Positions 19,755-29,530 of a stretch of 64,000 nt of DNA are shown piece by piece (position 1 is the stretch's first letter; each line of letters begins with the position of its first letter). The notes under the pieces are model-generated. The model was not told the origin of the DNA. It saw only the letters and a program-made list of their open reading frames with translations, and searched no databases. Origin of the DNA: Exobasidium rhododendri (taxonomy: Eukaryota > Basidiomycota > Exobasidiomycetes > Exobasidiales > Exobasidiaceae). Both the position numbers and the translations under genes were made by a program. The DNA lies in the NCBI GenBank assembly GCA_026210745.1, contig CP110631.1:2170001-2234000 (forward strand). Direction: 5' to 3'.

Positions 19755-20444
19755 CGCTGCTCGTTCAGTGAGAGTGGTGTTTCAGGTCTTTCTTGCGTTA
19801 TTATATAGGTCCGAGTGAGTGTACGAGAGCCACGCATGCAAAGAGAAAGGAAAAAGAAGAGGTAAGGCGATGATAAGATGTCTCGAGGATGTGATGCAGT
19901 TGTCGAAAGAGGAGAGCAGAAAGCAAGACTATGGAGAAAATTGAGGGATGAAGGTGACGAGCTAGCTGCTTGCGTGTCGTATCAGAAACATGGACTAGAG
20001 GGAAGGAAGTGCTACAAGGAGAGATGGGGGCTATGACCTCCTCGCTTTGAACGCCGATCAGCAAGTTGGAAGAAGCTGCAAAGATGGTAAGGATCTAAAT
20101 TGAAACTGGTACACAAACGTTGATCACCCATCTACTCTACGCTCCTCTCTCACACCAGCCCCCGCCCAAGAGAAATCGTCAATTGTTTCTCTTAATTACG
20201 CCAGAGTCCAACAGGGACTTAACGCGCGTTAGGAAGCGCAAGTCACGTGATTGACCGATCTGTTCAAAGGGAGATCGTATAGAACCCTACCGGTATCCTG
20301 ACATTCGTTCCCACACTAAAGCGTGGAGTGTCTTTTGGAGTGGAAGGGGGATTCTGCTGCCAACTACGACACACAATCCAAGGCTAGTCTGCACGATCTT
20401 CTCTCGCCCGCCTATCATCATAGCAACCAGAACAAACAACTAGA
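19755..20444. promoter_or_regulatory. Divergent promoter region, CDC14 / thioredoxin-like gene
   Basis: 690 bp between two divergent starts. It contains a 12-bp perfect palindrome TAACGCGCGTTA (20220-20231), close to MCB/ACGCG cell-cycle boxes, and an 8-bp palindrome TCACGTGA (20243-20250), a classical bHLH E-box. No gene is supported here. Confidence 0.45.
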
Positions 20445-21147
20445 ATGCTAGCTTCATCAAACAATACAGTACGGCAATTATGGCTTAGCTCTGTGCTACT
20501 GTTCCTTTCAGTCTTGCTTGTGTCGGCAGCAGACCCACCAAAGACAGGGAAGAATCTGGTGTCGACCGACTTTGCCTCCACGATTAGCTCGGGTATGTGG
20601 TGAGTGGAGAGTATAGACGATGACGTGACAGGCCATGCTTCCTGTGAAATAAAGATATTGACCATATCCTTGCACAGGCTTGTCGAATTCTTCTCACCAT
20701 ACTGCCCTCACTGCAACAAGTTCAAACCGACTTGGTCCACCTTAGTCGAGATGCATGAGCACCTGGCAGAGTCATCCGACTTTCATTTCGCTCGAGTGGA
20801 CTGCATTTCACAGGGAGGTTCGTAAATGGTGATTTTGACTGCAAATATACCTCGAGTCATATGATAACAAACAGCCTCTTTACTTTCCTCCTCACAGACA
20901 TTTGCGATGCACAGGATATCAAGGGATACCCATCTCTGCAGATCTACGCAAATGGAGTCAAGGGCGCGGATTACAAGGGTGCGTCAGAGGTAGCGTCATC
21001 ATGCGGCTTTAAAAGAGATCAAGGAGACTGACTGACTTCCCGTTGGGTGCCGCTACTGCAGAAGACCGGACGTATGAAGCACTTTCGACTTTCATCCTTT
21101 CGCAGGCCGCCGAATGGAAGAAGCACAAGGGAGAAACCAAGCAGTAG
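20445..21147 (+). CDS. Short secretory thioredoxin-fold (PDI-like) protein
   Basis: Four exons: 20445-20599, 20678-20817, 20898-20978 and 21062-21147, giving 153 residues. The introns are canonical, and every junction lies inside a recognisable thioredoxin fold: a signal peptide of about 29 residues ending SAA, then LVEFFSPYCPHCNKFKPTW with the active site CPHC, HFARVDC, and DIKGYPSLQIYANG with the cis-Pro. It ends HKGETKQ with no HDEL/KDEL-type signal and no second domain, so it is far shorter than canonical PDI. It is probably an ER or secreted thiol oxidoreductase. Its stop lies only 17 bp from the stop of the convergent ALG11 gene. Confidence 0.8.
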
Positions 21148-21164
21148 GGATGGTAAGAGTCTGT

Positions 21165-23095
21165 CTATTGGTCTTTTTTGCTTACATTTGCAGGGGCCAG
21201 TCGACTCCACAAGTGGTTTTCCCAACTCTGGCAAAAGGCCTCGTTGCTGAACACTTGAATTGCTCTCATCCGAGCTGCTTTTCGTATCGCCAATTCCTCT
21301 TTCTGCCCCATCTTGAGGATCAATTGCATCTTTTCAACAAAGTCCTCTTCGGTCTTTGCATGGAAGCCTGTGTTATTGAAAGTGAAAAACTCCACTTTAA
21401 TGTTTCGTCACGACAAGAATTTCACACGAGAAGCTACTCACCAGTGATCTGGCCAGAAGCTGGAACGGCGATGTCAAGGAGGGGACCAGCAGAGGCATGT
21501 GAAAGGGTAATCAGCCCAGCGGCCTGCAGAGAATCGGCAAAGTCAGCATAGCATATCGTGTAAATCCATTCGCTGCATCGTACGCACCATAAATTCGACG
21601 ACGTTGATGCCAAAGTGCTCGTCCACCATTGTGCTCAATCCAATGCTCGAAGAAGATAATTTCTGGAGGATAGTCGAGTAGGGAGCATTTACAACGAAGG
21701 AGACATGATCCTGCGGAAGTTTTAATTTCTTCATCAGCTGATCGCCATCATCGCACTTGAAACTAAACTTGTCTTACCTCGATGCCCAAGTCCGTAGCGA
21801 GCTTCTTTAAGCCCTCTATCCGCTCTTCATCCTCCTCATTTCGACAACTTCCCATGCAACAAAGATGAATCTCATCTGTACCTTCCCCTGCCCTCTTTCT
21901 AACCTCGATCAACTTAGCTACGATCTTCAATTGTGTGCTATGCTCTTTCTCCGGTCGAAATTGAGCAAGGCTGACGATGAGGGAGATGTTTCTGTCTGTA
22001 AGAGGGAAGGAGGACATGGACGCGGTGTCGCATGGTGGGTAAACTACGTGAACAAAGCGAGGATCTGTGCCCTTTCCGATTTTCTTCGATCCGAAGACTA
22101 GTCGATTGAGATGATTCTGTGTCCAACTGCCATTTCCCACTAGAACGTCGCTACGTCTCAGTGCCCAGGAGTAAAACGAAGCGAAAAGGTTGTAATAGAC
22201 CAGCTTGATCTTACTTTTAAGCTTGCTCTTTGAAACGTCGCTATTATTCGTGTGACCTGCTTCACGATTTCTGACCCTCTGAAGCATGTCGTTACTGATG
22301 GTGGGATAATGTACGTACCCTCCGATGGGAAGACTGTTGTTGAACATACGCACAACTGGGTAGGAGAATGCATACCCCATCGTGTCAATCCACACATCAG
22401 GTAGTAATTGAGTACAAGCTTCGAAAGCAAGCCGCATACTACCAAAGCTTTGACCTAGAAGTGTCACTCTGCTCCAATACGAATCGGAGACCATGCTTCG
22501 ATTGCTAAGGGGTAGGATCCAGATCCTGGAGGAGTACTTTGCGTCATCTAATGGTATGCCGAATCTCGCACGACATTTTGCTAGTATCTCCTCTCTTGAG
22601 GCGGATAGTGCCCCATCAGGAAGCCTGGAGCTGGTCGTATCACGCTCGATCTCTTTCGGAGTAGCTTGCAACGATGAGCTTTCACTCACGTCCCCAGAAT
22701 ATACCACTACCACAGTGTTCGGGTCTTGTCGCAGATGATATTCAATAGCCTGCCAAAGGACCCGTTCCCCACCACCTCCTGCGTTGCTGCAACGAGACAT
22801 GGTCGAGTCTATCAGTATGATGATTGTATTGAGTGTGATGTTGCTGTCTATCTACTTACCAGTACGGATGGAAGAAGCCAATCACTGTCCGCCTCTCTGC
22901 CCCCTTGACCTCCAGACCCAGCCTCTTGAAGAGCTTATTTCTTGCCTTTCTATTATTCTTCCTGGTGCGCCTGACATGCACAGAGAAGAATTGCAAGGTG
23001 AACGTCAAGACTGCGATTGATACGAGTAAGATGACGACACCAGCCCTCTTGATGCTGCTTGGTCCGGCCAATTCATCGCTGTTGATGGACTGCAT
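21165..23095 (-). CDS. ALG11: ALG11 GDP-Man:Man3GlcNAc2-PP-dolichol mannosyltransferase
   Basis: Five exons: 23095-22860, 22786-21778, 21710-21588, 21523-21442 and 21367-21165; all introns are canonical. The protein is 550 residues, the usual Alg11 size. It has an N-terminal membrane anchor (about 18-38). The first junction rebuilds GFFHPYCNAGGGGERVLW, and later motifs include GSWTQNHL, SLAQFRPEKEH and VDEHFGINVVEFMAAG, the GT4 donor-binding region. The end is a basic tail (NVSKKDQ). Alg11 adds the fourth and fifth mannoses (alpha-1,2) to the lipid-linked oligosaccharide on the cytosolic face of the ER, using GDP-mannose. It is divergent with RPAP1 (252-bp promoter). Confidence 0.95.
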
Positions 23096-23347
23096 TCAAG
23101 GAGAGTAAGTGCTGGAAGGGAGGCCGCGGTGCATCGCCAAATGGAGATTAGACTCTGAGAAGATCTTTCTATCGGCGTGGAGGTCCTAGATAAAATTTGA
23201 AGTCGAGGATGTATAGACTATTTGTCCCATTCTTCCTCGACTACCTTTCGCACATTTTCTTTCTTTCTTCCTTTCCAAAGCAAGGGTAAAGCGGGCGTAG
23301 ACGGCTCATCTCTGGTTGCCCCAGTCATCAGGACTAGGTGCCAGGCA

Positions 23348-26300
23348 ATGCAACGAGAGCAGATACGACCTTCCTTGGCGGATCTCAATGACCAGTTCTA
23401 CCAGAGTGATGGGTCGGACGATGAGAATGACGTGCTGGAATATGCTCCAGCTGCTACCCCTTTTCGAGGTCCTCCTCCCGTCATAAGAAGCAGCAGCGGT
23501 CCTCAGGAACCACAGAGTGTCAGCAACGACGGGGCGAGTTCGTCTGCGCTAGCTGCATCTCAAAGACATGCGTTGCCGTCAACGAAAAATCCTGGGGTGC
23601 TGAGTACGCCTCGCAAGGTTGTTCGCATTGCCCCCTCGAGCTCTGACCAAGTTCGTGAGATAAAGGATAACAATGCGAATAGCCACGCAAGATCAACATC
23701 TCGATTTGCCGAATCTCGTCGGGCTCATGCTCTACCAGGACCGGTACAAGGACCAGAGAGCTTTCGCTTCAATCTGAATGTAGATGAGGAAGAGGAGGAA
23801 ATGGAGAGCGGGAGCGAGCAAGAGAGGAACAGACCCGCTCCTCTCATTGGAACGATTCAGGAAAGAGAAAATGTCAAAGCACAGCAGCCAAAGCTGGAGC
23901 CAGGAGAGAAAAAGAAGATTTCGAAATTTGCACAAATGAGGAGAGAAGAGAAGCTCGCTGGGGAAGATTTGGTGGAGGGAAAAGATAGCCCAAAGACAAG
24001 ACTAGACTGTAGCGAGGATGATGAGTGGCTAGATGAGGATGGTCAGCCAATGTCGGCCTTCCGGATAGACCGGCTTAGGAAGCAAGGACAAGGCCCCACC
24101 TCTACTCGACCGAAAGCTCCGTATAAGAAGACGCAAGGGAGTGCCACAAAGAGTCTCGAAGCCAGCAATGACAAATCTTCTCCCTCTCTGATGACGTCTA
24201 TTTCGCAGCAGAATACGGCCAAAGTAGAGGCAATGAGTGCTGGGGAAATCGAGCAAGCTTTGGCTGAGCTGCGAGATATTCACGGGGCGGGATTACTGGA
24301 AAATTTCAAGGCTTTGAAAGGAGGAAATGGTGAACACGGAGGCGGCAGTGTTCCTCCTTTCGTGGAAAGATATCAGGGTAAAACACAAGGATCAGAAAGA
24401 CATTATGCAGAGCAGAATTCGGAGCAGATCCGAGCGAAGTATTTTCCTGATGAACCAGAGAAGCTTCCTCTGTCGCTGCAGTGGACAAAATCCCTCGAAA
24501 ACACCGAAGATGAGAAAGGTATGACACATACTTTTCGATTCAACTTTTTGGGAAAGATAGTCGATGATGCCACATCATCCCCGATAGATTCTCATTTGAA
24601 CGGCCTACATCATCATGGTAGCGAGCAAAGTCGAGCAGGTTATTCAGTGGAAGAATTGTTGCACCTAGCCCGGAGTACACTCCCTTCTCAAAGAATTATA
24701 GCCCTTCAGACGCTCGAGCGGATCTTTGCTCTGTACCCTGAAAGCGCTTCACAACACGATGAGCAGGATTCGAGCGTCGAGCAAAAGGTGGCCAAACTAC
24801 TGGTGGAACAAAGCATACGGGGAATGGCGGGAGTGATAGCCTCTTGGTACATCGAAGATCGTCAAGTCAGCCTACGATCTGCCGCTCTACGGTGCCTCCA
24901 ACGCGGTCTTCAGACTACACTCGCTGGACCGTCTCCTGTACAGTGCGTCGAGTCGACAGCTGCAAGTAGAGAGCATGCCACGGATCAGTCAAAGGAAGCC
25001 GTCTATGACGTCTCTAACGTATCTTTTCATGTGGCCTTGCTTCCTTGTCTTTGCAAAATTATTACAGAGAGGAATACGGCCAGCAACGATAAAAACATCA
25101 GCTTGGAGATCATCGTCTTCTTGTGCAGCAGGTCGGTAGACGTTTGCTCTGCATTACTTGAACAATCGATGGGCATCGAGTCTATAGTGGAGTGCTGCAT
25201 CAGCAACAAGACGTGGCCTACATCAAAGAGTGAGGAAGGACCGGTCATCCATGCTTTGCGACTACTACTGATTCTAGTCTCGAGTGCGCGATCGAATGCT
25301 GCAAGTCTGATCAAGCGAGGCTGTATCGACCCTTTGCTGCGATTTCTTGCCATCCCGCCATGGTTCACAGCAGTAGAACGGCAAAGTAGCGACGTGTGGA
25401 ACTACCTCGACCTGACCATGCAGATCTATGCTGCCTTGGCTATCTACGGCATGTACTCCGATGTACTGCAAAAGGGGCACAGCGTATTGTCACCGGTACT
25501 AGACTGGATCCGGACATTTGATGCCAGTGAGGAGAAGGAAGCAATCCTCCAACTGCCAGTTCTACAAAGTTGTCTTCGGTGTCTGAGCATGTGGGTAGTA
25601 TGCGCTATAGACCCTCATCAAACGGCTGGTCATCATGACATTGGATGGAATCAGGTAGCAGAATGGTGGGAGTGTGCTGTAGAGTGTGGAAATCGAATCA
25701 CATCCTCCCCTCTAGCGACTAGCAACCTCCTCTACACGTCTTTACTAGCGGAAGCTGTGTCCCTGCTCGACAATTGGCTCGAGTGTGCGAGCCGAAATGA
25801 TCGAACCTTCGGCCAGAGCACTAAAGAAGAGATTAGGAAAAGTGTGGCACCGTTGCCGATACTTGTCGATCAACTGCGTATTCAACTAGAAAACTGCAGC
25901 GACAGGATGAATGCTTGTGCAAAGGAAAGGCAGACTCGACCCTTCTGGATGTGTGGATTGGAAGAAGCACGTCGACTTGCAGAGGTGTGTCAGGCGGCCA
26001 AAAAGGTGATGCTCTTCCTTGTCGGCAGGTCTGGGATGATGAGTGCTCCGGATCTATCAGTGCAAAAACTGCAAGATGCGTCACAAATACTTCTTCTTCA
26101 GCCTTTCTGGAGACTGTTCGAGGGTGACGATGCCCGACAAGCAGGCGTCGATGGACTGCGGCGAATCGTGATCGACTTTTGTTGCTTCAGCTTAGAGTCG
26201 TTGAGTGAAGTAGACGAAGGGACAGCTGTGTCAAACATTCTTCAGCTGCTTTCGATATTGAGAGAGGGTGATGAGGCAGTGGCCCGCAAGGTAATCTCTG

Positions 26301-27517
26301 TCATCACGCCTGCCAAGATCGAATGTATCCTGCCGTCAGATCTCTTCGTCGTGTCGCCATTTACCAATGAAATGCTGCGTACCACCAAGAATTACAATGC
26401 TGCACCTCTCCACGTAAACTCGTCCTCGCTGTCACTGACCAAGACACTGTTCGTGGGAGTGTCAGATACAATCAAGGAGGAAGGAGAAGACGAAAACGTC
26501 GATCCAATCAACGGGGTGACTTTGTGGAAAAGTGCTGCTTCTGGACTGCCACTTCGCGCTGACTGGGCTCTGGCGGCCTTGGACGACTTGTTGCATTCGG
26601 GCAACTGTGCTGCCTTGAATCGAAGGAATGCTTTGCACAAGGCCTGGGATGCAAATGAACGGCAGATCGTAGTATCCAGCTTACGACTTGCCGTTCAGCT
26701 GTGCAGTGTCATACCGAAACAAGCCAGACTTCCATCACTTGATACGCTGCTATGTCCAACTTCGTCCGAATTGCATCTGGCAATCATAAAGGTCTTTATG
26801 CTGGAAGAGGAGCAGAGTCAGAATCCAAAGGCAAGCGGCTTGATAACTGGTCGAGACCTCTTCCGAGACGCTGAAATTGGCGGTCTGCTCGAGCACTTGT
26901 TTGAATTAGCAAAGGCAACCGACGATGAAGGGGAGGACGGTCTGGAACAGGCAGCAAAGAGGCAATTTGGAATCTCTTTGCCATTCTACCAACTATACAC
27001 ATCATTCATGGGCCTCTACGACTCCATCTCATTTGGGATGGAGCTGTTTGGGAGAGCAGTACTGCTACCACAAAGCAATAAGTACGCCACTGACTACAAG
27101 AGATTGATGTGGATCGACTATGCGTCCACTCTATCAACCTTGACTACAAAGTGCGATCAGTCACCGTATCTTGCTTTGACGCGCTTTCTCGCACCCAACG
27201 GAGAAGACCAAGACGTTGTGCAAGCCATGGTCAGAGCCTTGCTGAGCGGCGACATCAAGAAAGACCGGAATGAACTCCTATATAGTATCGCAGTGCAGCA
27301 GATTGGACACGAGATCTGGTCGTCTCCCACGAGGACAGACAGAGTCGTCTTGCTGGCCAAGACTATCTTTAGTGCGAGTCCAGGAGCGTCTTCTCTGCAG
27401 ACTGATGTCATCAATCACGGATCGAATGACTCGATACATTCGGAAGAGCTAGCACGCAGACAGACATGGTTGGCCACCACCGTCCATAGTAGGGATCATG
27501 TAGAACAGATGCGGTGA
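23348..27517 (+). CDS. RPAP1: RPAP1-like RNA polymerase II-associated protein
   Basis: A single-exon protein of 1389 residues from the ATG at 23348 (MQREQIRPSLADLND); the frame is open upstream but without an ATG. The N-terminal half has RPAP1 hallmarks: KKISKFAQMRREEKLAG, then AGEIEQALAELRDIHGAGLL (RPAP1_N helix) and HTFRFNFLGKIV (RPAP1_C start). The rest is helical, ARM/HEAT-like. RPAP1 family proteins (yeast Rba50) bind Pol II and assist its assembly and nuclear import with GPN GTPases. Low similarity across the C-terminal 900 residues is normal for this family. Confidence 0.85.
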   Translation: MQREQIRPSLADLNDQFYQSDGSDDENDVLEYAPAATPFRGPPPVIRSSSGPQEPQSVSNDGASSSALAASQRHALPSTKNPGVLSTPRKVVRIAPSSSDQVREIKDNNANSHARSTSRFAESRRAHALPGPVQGPESFRFNLNVDEEEEEMESGSEQERNRPAPLIGTIQERENVKAQQPKLEPGEKKKISKFAQMRREEKLAGEDLVEGKDSPKTRLDCSEDDEWLDEDGQPMSAFRIDRLRKQGQGPTSTRPKAPYKKTQGSATKSLEASNDKSSPSLMTSISQQNTAKVEAMSAGEIEQALAELRDIHGAGLLENFKALKGGNGEHGGGSVPPFVERYQGKTQGSERHYAEQNSEQIRAKYFPDEPEKLPLSLQWTKSLENTEDEKGMTHTFRFNFLGKIVDDATSSPIDSHLNGLHHHGSEQSRAGYSVEELLHLARSTLPSQRIIALQTLERIFALYPESASQHDEQDSSVEQKVAKLLVEQSIRGMAGVIASWYIEDRQVSLRSAALRCLQRGLQTTLAGPSPVQCVESTAASREHATDQSKEAVYDVSNVSFHVALLPCLCKIITERNTASNDKNISLEIIVFLCSRSVDVCSALLEQSMGIESIVECCISNKTWPTSKSEEGPVIHALRLLLILVSSARSNAASLIKRGCIDPLLRFLAIPPWFTAVERQSSDVWNYLDLTMQIYAALAIYGMYSDVLQKGHSVLSPVLDWIRTFDASEEKEAILQLPVLQSCLRCLSMWVVCAIDPHQTAGHHDIGWNQVAEWWECAVECGNRITSSPLATSNLLYTSLLAEAVSLLDNWLECASRNDRTFGQSTKEEIRKSVAPLPILVDQLRIQLENCSDRMNACAKERQTRPFWMCGLEEARRLAEVCQAAKKVMLFLVGRSGMMSAPDLSVQKLQDASQILLLQPFWRLFEGDDARQAGVDGLRRIVIDFCCFSLESLSEVDEGTAVSNILQLLSILREGDEAVARKVISVITPAKIECILPSDLFVVSPFTNEMLRTTKNYNAAPLHVNSSSLSLTKTLFVGVSDTIKEEGEDENVDPINGVTLWKSAASGLPLRADWALAALDDLLHSGNCAALNRRNALHKAWDANERQIVVSSLRLAVQLCSVIPKQARLPSLDTLLCPTSSELHLAIIKVFMLEEEQSQNPKASGLITGRDLFRDAEIGGLLEHLFELAKATDDEGEDGLEQAAKRQFGISLPFYQLYTSFMGLYDSISFGMELFGRAVLLPQSNKYATDYKRLMWIDYASTLSTLTTKCDQSPYLALTRFLAPNGEDQDVVQAMVRALLSGDIKKDRNELLYSIAVQQIGHEIWSSPTRTDRVVLLAKTIFSASPGASSLQTDVINHGSNDSIHSEELARRQTWLATTVHSRDHVEQMR

Positions 27518-27861
27518 AATTCACAATTGTGGTCTGATTTCGTCTTTGGCTCCTCCTTTTTGCCTCCTCAAATTTGCCGCAAGATGGGAGGTCCGAGCTT
27601 GATTACCTCACGCAAATGAATGCCGCACAGTGGCCTTACTGCGTCTCCGGATCAGGCAGCAATGTTCTCCTTCCCCTATCTCGCTGCACAGTGTGAGGAA
27701 GCAAATAAGAAAATTATAACCGAGATGAGTGGTGGAGGGGTTTCATAGAATCGCAGTGGGGTACATAAGAAGCGTGAGTGTCCAGGACATGGTTCATTTC
27801 GCTTCTTACTTACTATTATCTCGTCCACCTCACATTCCTCCTTGATGTGCACCAGTACAAC
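27518..27861. other. Intergenic, RPAP1 3' end to unknown gene
   Basis: No coding feature. It holds the RPAP1 terminator region and an AT-rich promoter-like stretch near 27705-27720 ahead of the next gene. Confidence 0.4.
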
Positions 27862-28500
27862 ATGCTGTTATACTCGAAATCATACCTCGATGAAATCAAC
27901 TATTGTCGGTCAAATGAAGAGGATCCCCAGCTCACAAGTCCGGGACAAGATCAGAACAGAGGTCCAAGCATAAAGACCAAGACGTATACGTATATGTTGC
28001 CCGATCTCGACGACTATCACGAAGGCTCTGTCTGTTTTAGCTTTCTTGAATTCGATGACGATGATGGTACTAGTCCGTTAACGTCGCCGACTTCACCAAA
28101 GGACTACGGATTCAGTGCGATCTCCAACGGACTTCTATGGCAGAACACCGATCTTCGACTGAAGGAAAAGGACGGTCAATCTTTGCATGCCGGGAGAGCT
28201 AGATGTTTTGGCTCGAACGAGAAACAAGAACATACAGAGATGAGGGATGGGCGAGAAGAAGTCGAGTTTTGGGAAAGCAAAGCCACCTCAGGACAGAGTC
28301 GAAAAAAGAATGATAGCGAGATTCTACCGCGGTGGAACAATCTCCAGATAGATCTGCGGTATTTGCATCGAGAAGAACGTGCACATGAGGGCACATTCTA
28401 CGATCCGGATTCGAGCTTTCTCGACCTGCTCGATTCTGTCTCTTATGATCCTTTCAGGCACTTCATCGATGGCAGGGGCGGAACCGTCGTCACAAACTAG
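27862..28500 (+). CDS. Hypothetical protein
   Basis: 212 residues from the ATG at 27862 (MLLYSKSYLDEINYC). The frame opens at 27778 but has no ATG there. I do not recognise the family. The sequence is acidic in the middle (FLEFDDDD), with a Ser/Thr/Pro stretch (SPLTSPTSPKDYG) and an aromatic, acidic C-terminal region (YDPDSSFLDLLDSV). No signal peptide or membrane segment is convincing. It sits alone between RPAP1 and a transposon remnant. It could be a lineage-specific gene or a spurious frame. Confidence 0.45.
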   Translation: MLLYSKSYLDEINYCRSNEEDPQLTSPGQDQNRGPSIKTKTYTYMLPDLDDYHEGSVCFSFLEFDDDDGTSPLTSPTSPKDYGFSAISNGLLWQNTDLRLKEKDGQSLHAGRARCFGSNEKQEHTEMRDGREEVEFWESKATSGQSRKKNDSEILPRWNNLQIDLRYLHREERAHEGTFYDPDSSFLDLLDSVSYDPFRHFIDGRGGTVVTN

Positions 28501-28820
28501 ACCATGGAAGACAGGCGTGCTATGCTTTGGTCATCAAACGAAAGTATTGATTTAAGTCTTCCTCATGGTAATTCTTCATAGGGCTTTGCATCTATTTTTG
28601 TATTTTGTATTGTGCGAACATAATCAACTAGAGTCGTGACATACGTTGGGAAAGGCTGAAAGAGTGCGAGGAGACAGACCTTCTGTAAGATCCGGTCGAG
28701 ATCTGCAGGCCCCTTCTCGATTCCATGTCAAAGTCTTTCAACTTTCTCTATTTCCTTCTTTTTCCCCCAGAAAAGCTTGGATGTGACAGACTTCTAATTA
28801 CGCTGTGTTTTCTGTATGTA
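28501..28820. other. Intergenic between unknown gene and transposon
   Basis: No gene seen. The 3' flank of the gene at 27862 runs into the TA target site of the element at 28821. Confidence 0.4.
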
Positions 28821-28847
28821 CAGTAGAACCTCCCAGTTCTAATACGA
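28821..28847 (+). repeat. Left terminal inverted repeat
   Basis: A 27-bp repeat starting CAGTAGAACCTCC, inverted at 29504-29530 with two mismatches; TA lies immediately outside. Confidence 0.85.
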
Positions 28848-28950
28848 ACGGGACCAGCCCTTTTTTATTAACTATGGGGGGTTATTAGGTGTGAAAGTTG
28901 AATTGAAAATTTCACGATTCCTCTATTCTGACCACCATTTGTTAGGCATT

Positions 28951-29157
28951 ATGCCCCATCTTTCTAAGAGCCTACGTCGGGCTCTATGCCAGCATAATAT
29001 TGAGCATGCCGGGCAGACTCAGAAAGAGCTTGCTTTCTGGCTAAAGATGCAGCATAGCATAGTAGTGTTGCAAGGCACACTCTCTAAAACCCTTGCCGCC
29101 TCTGACAAGTGGCTCAATACAAAAATACACAAGAAATACAAAAGATTTTTGAAGTAA
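28951..29157 (+). pseudogene. Truncated pogo-type transposase, HTH domain only
   Basis: 68 codons starting MPHLSKSLRRALCQHN, then TQKELAFWLKMQ and LSKTLAASDKWLN. This is the pattern of the N-terminal CENP-B/psq helix-turn-helix of pogo transposases. It stops before the second DNA-binding domain and the DDE core. The frame is uninterrupted, so a DNA-binding fragment could still be made. Confidence 0.7.
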
Positions 29158-29305
29158 ATTGCCTTGTTTAGTATGAAGCAATACACATTGCTATTGACAG
29201 CTGGGATACAACATTTGAAGATACAATAGTGCATTGCAGGAGCCATTGTGGTATTTGGTCAATACAAGACGCGTCAGCTCCAAAAAGTAAGCAGAAAAAG
29301 ATTAC

Positions 29306-29368
29306 AAGTTACTTCCACGTGTAACCAAGTTACTTCCACGTGTAACCAAGTTACTCCCACGTGTGACC
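29306..29368 (+). repeat. Three tandem 21-bp repeats with CACGTG cores
   Basis: Three head-to-tail units of 21 bp (29306-29326, 29327-29347, 29348-29368), each holding the palindrome CACGTG, lie inside the right half of the transposon. The third unit differs at two bases. Confidence 0.85.
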
Positions 29369-29503
29369 TCCCAGTCTTAATATCAGGCTTAAAAATTCTT
29401 CGAATTGCATTAGGAATTAGGTCTGAGAGGTTCTTAGTATTTCCATAGGTCCCAATCGGGGACCGGGCTGTTTTCATTAACATTGGGGGGTTATTAAGAC
29501 AAA

Positions 29504-29530
29504 TCGTATTAAAACTCGGAGGTTCTACTG
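29504..29530 (-). repeat. Right terminal inverted repeat
   Basis: Reverse complement of the left end (CAGTAGAACCTCC...); TA lies immediately outside at 29531-29532. Confidence 0.85.

Larger units (their letters stand above)
28821..29530 (+). mobile_element. Internally deleted pogo/Fot1-type (Tc1/mariner) element
   Basis: A 710-bp element bounded by inverted repeats that begin CAGTAGAACCTCC (28821-28847 and 29504-29530; 27 bp with two mismatches) and flanked by TA on both sides (28819-28820, 29531-29532), the Tc1/mariner target duplication. Inside, an intact short frame encodes a pogo/CENP-B-like helix-turn-helix, and a later piece (around 29176-29260) translates as AIDSWDTTFEDTIVHC, matching the C-terminal end of pogo transposases. 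The DDE catalytic core is missing, so the copy cannot mobilise itself. Both ends also carry a related subterminal direct repeat. Confidence 0.85.

Noticed and set aside
19801-20064. 87-codon minus-strand frame in the CDC14 promoter
   Set aside because: No domain and no conserved features; it lies upstream of the CDC14 start on the same strand and is more likely leader sequence.
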